In this document: positions 7,215 through 8,030 of the stretch, in pieces
How positions within the stretch are numbered: position 1 is the first letter of the stretch
How the letters are laid out: each line of letters opens with the position of its first letter
Origin: an uncultured Streptococcus sp.
GTDB taxonomy: Bacteria; Bacillota; Bacilli; Lactobacillales; Aerococcaceae
Direction of reading: 5' to 3'
Assembly (NCBI GenBank): GCA_916050055.1
Contig: CAJZJY010000046.1
Span: 1 to 8,030, forward strand
Length of the DNA: 8,030 nt
Notes under the pieces: generated by a model
What the model saw: only the letters and a program-made list of their open reading frames with translations
Told to the model about the DNA's origin: nothing
Databases searched by the model: none
Made by a program: the position numbers and the translations under genes

Positions 7215-7256
7215 AAAAGTTATTCACATGATAAAATTTTATTGTGGATAACTTTT
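7215..7256. repeat. 42-bp imperfect palindrome with AT centre between two DnaA boxes
   Basis: The left arm (from AAAAGTTATTCACA) mirrors the right arm (ending TGTGGATAACTTTT) with one base change and a 2-nt insertion (TG, 7229-7230). The centre is the perfect palindrome ATAAAATTTTAT (7231-7242). The two inverted boxes (7220-7228 and 7243-7251) flank a 14-bp segment that is almost pure A/T. Confidence 0.8.
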
Positions 7257-7305
7257 GGAGTTAGTTTCTTAAAACGTTGGTATAACAATGTTTCTATATA
7301 CACAA

Positions 7306-7350
7306 AACCGGTGTGGATAACTGTGGATAACTGGTATTTTTACACCGGTT
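7306..7350. repeat. AACCGGTGT / ACACCGGTT inverted repeat enclosing tandem DnaA boxes
   Basis: Perfect 9-bp arms at 7306-7314 and 7342-7350 with a 27-nt spacer. The left arm overlaps the first three bases of the box at 7312-7320; the second box (7322-7330) lies in the spacer. No adequate T-run follows on either strand and the loop is long, so it does not look like a terminator. Confidence 0.75.
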
Positions 7351-7457
7351 GGAAATATAACAATTAGATAACAAATAAAAATTTTGAATCTATATCTAGT
7401 GTTTTTCATAAAAAAAGCCCAAAATTTAGGGGCGAACATGTGTACATGTGGATAACT

Positions 7458-7486
7458 TTGTGGATAACTGTGGAAAAAGGGATAAA
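7458..7486 (+). promoter_or_regulatory. Weak candidate rlmH promoter overlapping DnaA boxes
   Basis: TTGTGG (7458-7463) and GATAAA (7481-7486) are 17 bp apart, each a partial match to sigma-A hexamers (about 3/6 and 4/6). They overlap the boxes at 7459-7467 and 7469-7477. A better -10 alone, GATAAT at 7515-7520, lacks a -35 and would leave a very short leader. Since a terminator precedes the region, rlmH needs some promoter here. Confidence 0.25.
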
Positions 7487-7540
7487 ACAAGCAATTTTTG
7501 TCAAAAAAAGGTAAGATAATTTGTGAAATGAGGGGATCAA

Positions 7541-8020
7541 ATGAATATTACCATTGTGAGTGTAGGAAAACTGAAAGAAAAATATTTAAAACAAGGAATC
7601 GACGAATACGCGAAACGCTTAGGCAGCTACTGTAAGTTCCAAGTAGTAGAAGTGCCAGACGAAAAGGCGCCTGAAAATTTAAGCGACAAAGAAATGGAAC
7701 AAGTGCTCGAAAAAGAGGGAGAACGCATCCTTGCTAAAATTAAAGACGGGGACGTTGTTGTCGCAATGGCGATTGAAGGGGACTTAGTGAGTTCTGAACA
7801 ATTGGCTAAAGAAATGGATAGCTTTGCGCTACACGGTAAGAGCTCGATGGTCTTTGTCATTGGTGGCTCTCTTGGGTTAAGTCCTGCTGTGAAAAAACGT
7901 GCCGACCGTAAAATCTCATTTGGGCGTATTACTTTACCCCATCAACTTATGAGACTTGTATTAACCGAACAAATTTACCGTGCATTTCGTATTAATGCAG
8001 GGCACGCTTATCATAAATAA
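7541..8020 (+). CDS. rlmH: RlmH, 23S rRNA pseudouridine-1915 N3-methyltransferase
   Basis: This 159-residue SPOUT-family enzyme is the SCC-insertion 'orfX' of staphylococci. It methylates pseudouridine 1915 in helix 69 of 23S rRNA on assembled 70S ribosomes, using S-adenosylmethionine. The SAM-binding knot shows [10 protein letters not shown] (105-114), then the [21 protein letters not shown] stretch (131-151) and the C-terminal AYHK with the Tyr157/His158 pair needed for activity in the family. The length is the usual ~155-160. ATG 7541 follows GAGGGGAT (7530-7537). It is alone after the DnaA-box region and ends 10 bp before the window edge. The last codons (TATCATAAAT, 8009-8018) match the core of the staphylococcal SCC attachment site, but nothing inserted is seen. 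Confidence 0.98.
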   Translation: MNITIVSVGKLKEKYLKQGIDEYAKRLGSYCKFQVVEVPDEKAPENLSDKEMEQVLEKEGERILAKIKDGDVVVAMAIEGDLVSSEQLAKEMDSFALHGKSSMVFVIGGSLGLSPAVKKRADRKISFGRITLPHQLMRLVLTEQIYRAFRINAGHAYHK

Positions 8021-8030
8021 GTAAAGATTC

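Larger units (their letters stand above)
7087..7477. other. DnaA-box cluster, oriC-like or DnaA-titrating region
   Basis: Seven perfect TTATCCACA boxes: one on + (7087-7095) and six on - (7100-7108, 7243-7251, 7312-7320, 7322-7330, 7447-7455, 7459-7467). Three near-perfect: TTATTCACA on + (7220-7228), and TTTTCCACA on - (7112-7120, 7469-7477). They fall in four groups with 10-12 bp phasing inside groups. Ten boxes in 391 bp is far above chance. Known oriC regions of Bacilli have such arrays beside dnaA, which is not in the window. The region may be oriC or part of it, or a separate DnaA-binding cluster that titrates DnaA. The 470 bp between the htrA terminator and rlmH hold no gene. Confidence 0.85.

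Noticed and set aside
7387..7398. DnaA-trio-like series TAG-ATA-TAG-ATT on the - strand
   Set aside because: It resembles an origin unwinding element, but the nearest correctly oriented DnaA box (7447-7455) is about 48 bp away instead of a short GC-rich gap, and the trios are few. Worth remembering only if the region proves to be oriC.
7269..7490. 73-codon reverse-strand reading frame in the DnaA-box region
   Set aside because: Its peptide is largely repeated Ser-Tyr-Pro from the boxes themselves; no plausible ribosome site or family resemblance. It is a by-product of the repeats.

Overview
The window is a chromosomal segment of a low-GC Gram-positive bacterium (class Bacilli). It carries the full WalRK (YycFG/VicRK) cell-wall control operon, then htrA and rlmH, with all seven genes on the + strand. 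WalK has two membrane segments and an extracellular sensor domain, and both accessory proteins YycH and YycI are present. This argues against Streptococcus, whose WalK has one membrane segment and which lacks YycH/YycI. The gene order, the AT-leaning codon use and a CiaR-like site before htrA suggest a non-streptococcal member of the Lactobacillales (for example Carnobacteriaceae, Enterococcaceae or a lactobacillus relative). The genus cannot be fixed from the sequence.

Layout. 24-740 walR, the response regulator. 741-822 is a spacer holding a strong hairpin followed by a short T-run, a probable attenuator. 823-2679 walK, the sensor kinase. 2669-4027 yycH/walH and 4017-4886 yycI/walI are membrane-anchored WalK regulators, each overlapping the gene before it by exactly 11 nt. 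4900-5703 walJ, a metallo-beta-lactamase-fold protein. 5704-5810 is a promoter region with a CiaR-like direct repeat placed 10 bp before a -10 element. 5811-7022 htrA, a membrane-anchored serine protease with one PDZ domain, is closed by a rho-independent terminator (7038-7070). 7071-7540 is a 470-bp non-coding, AT-rich region with seven perfect DnaA boxes and three near-perfect ones, arranged in inverted and tandem groups with nested palindromes. 7541-8020 rlmH, the 23S rRNA pseudouridine-1915 methyltransferase, is complete.

Working together: WalK senses the state of the wall and phosphorylates WalR. YycH and YycI contact WalK at the membrane, and WalJ is implicated in linking wall and division control with DNA replication. 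HtrA handles misfolded proteins at the cell surface. The genes themselves are ordinary and well conserved. The most interesting material is non-coding: the DnaA-box region (an oriC-like or DnaA-titrating element), the CiaR-type promoter of htrA, and the hairpin inside the walR-walK pair.
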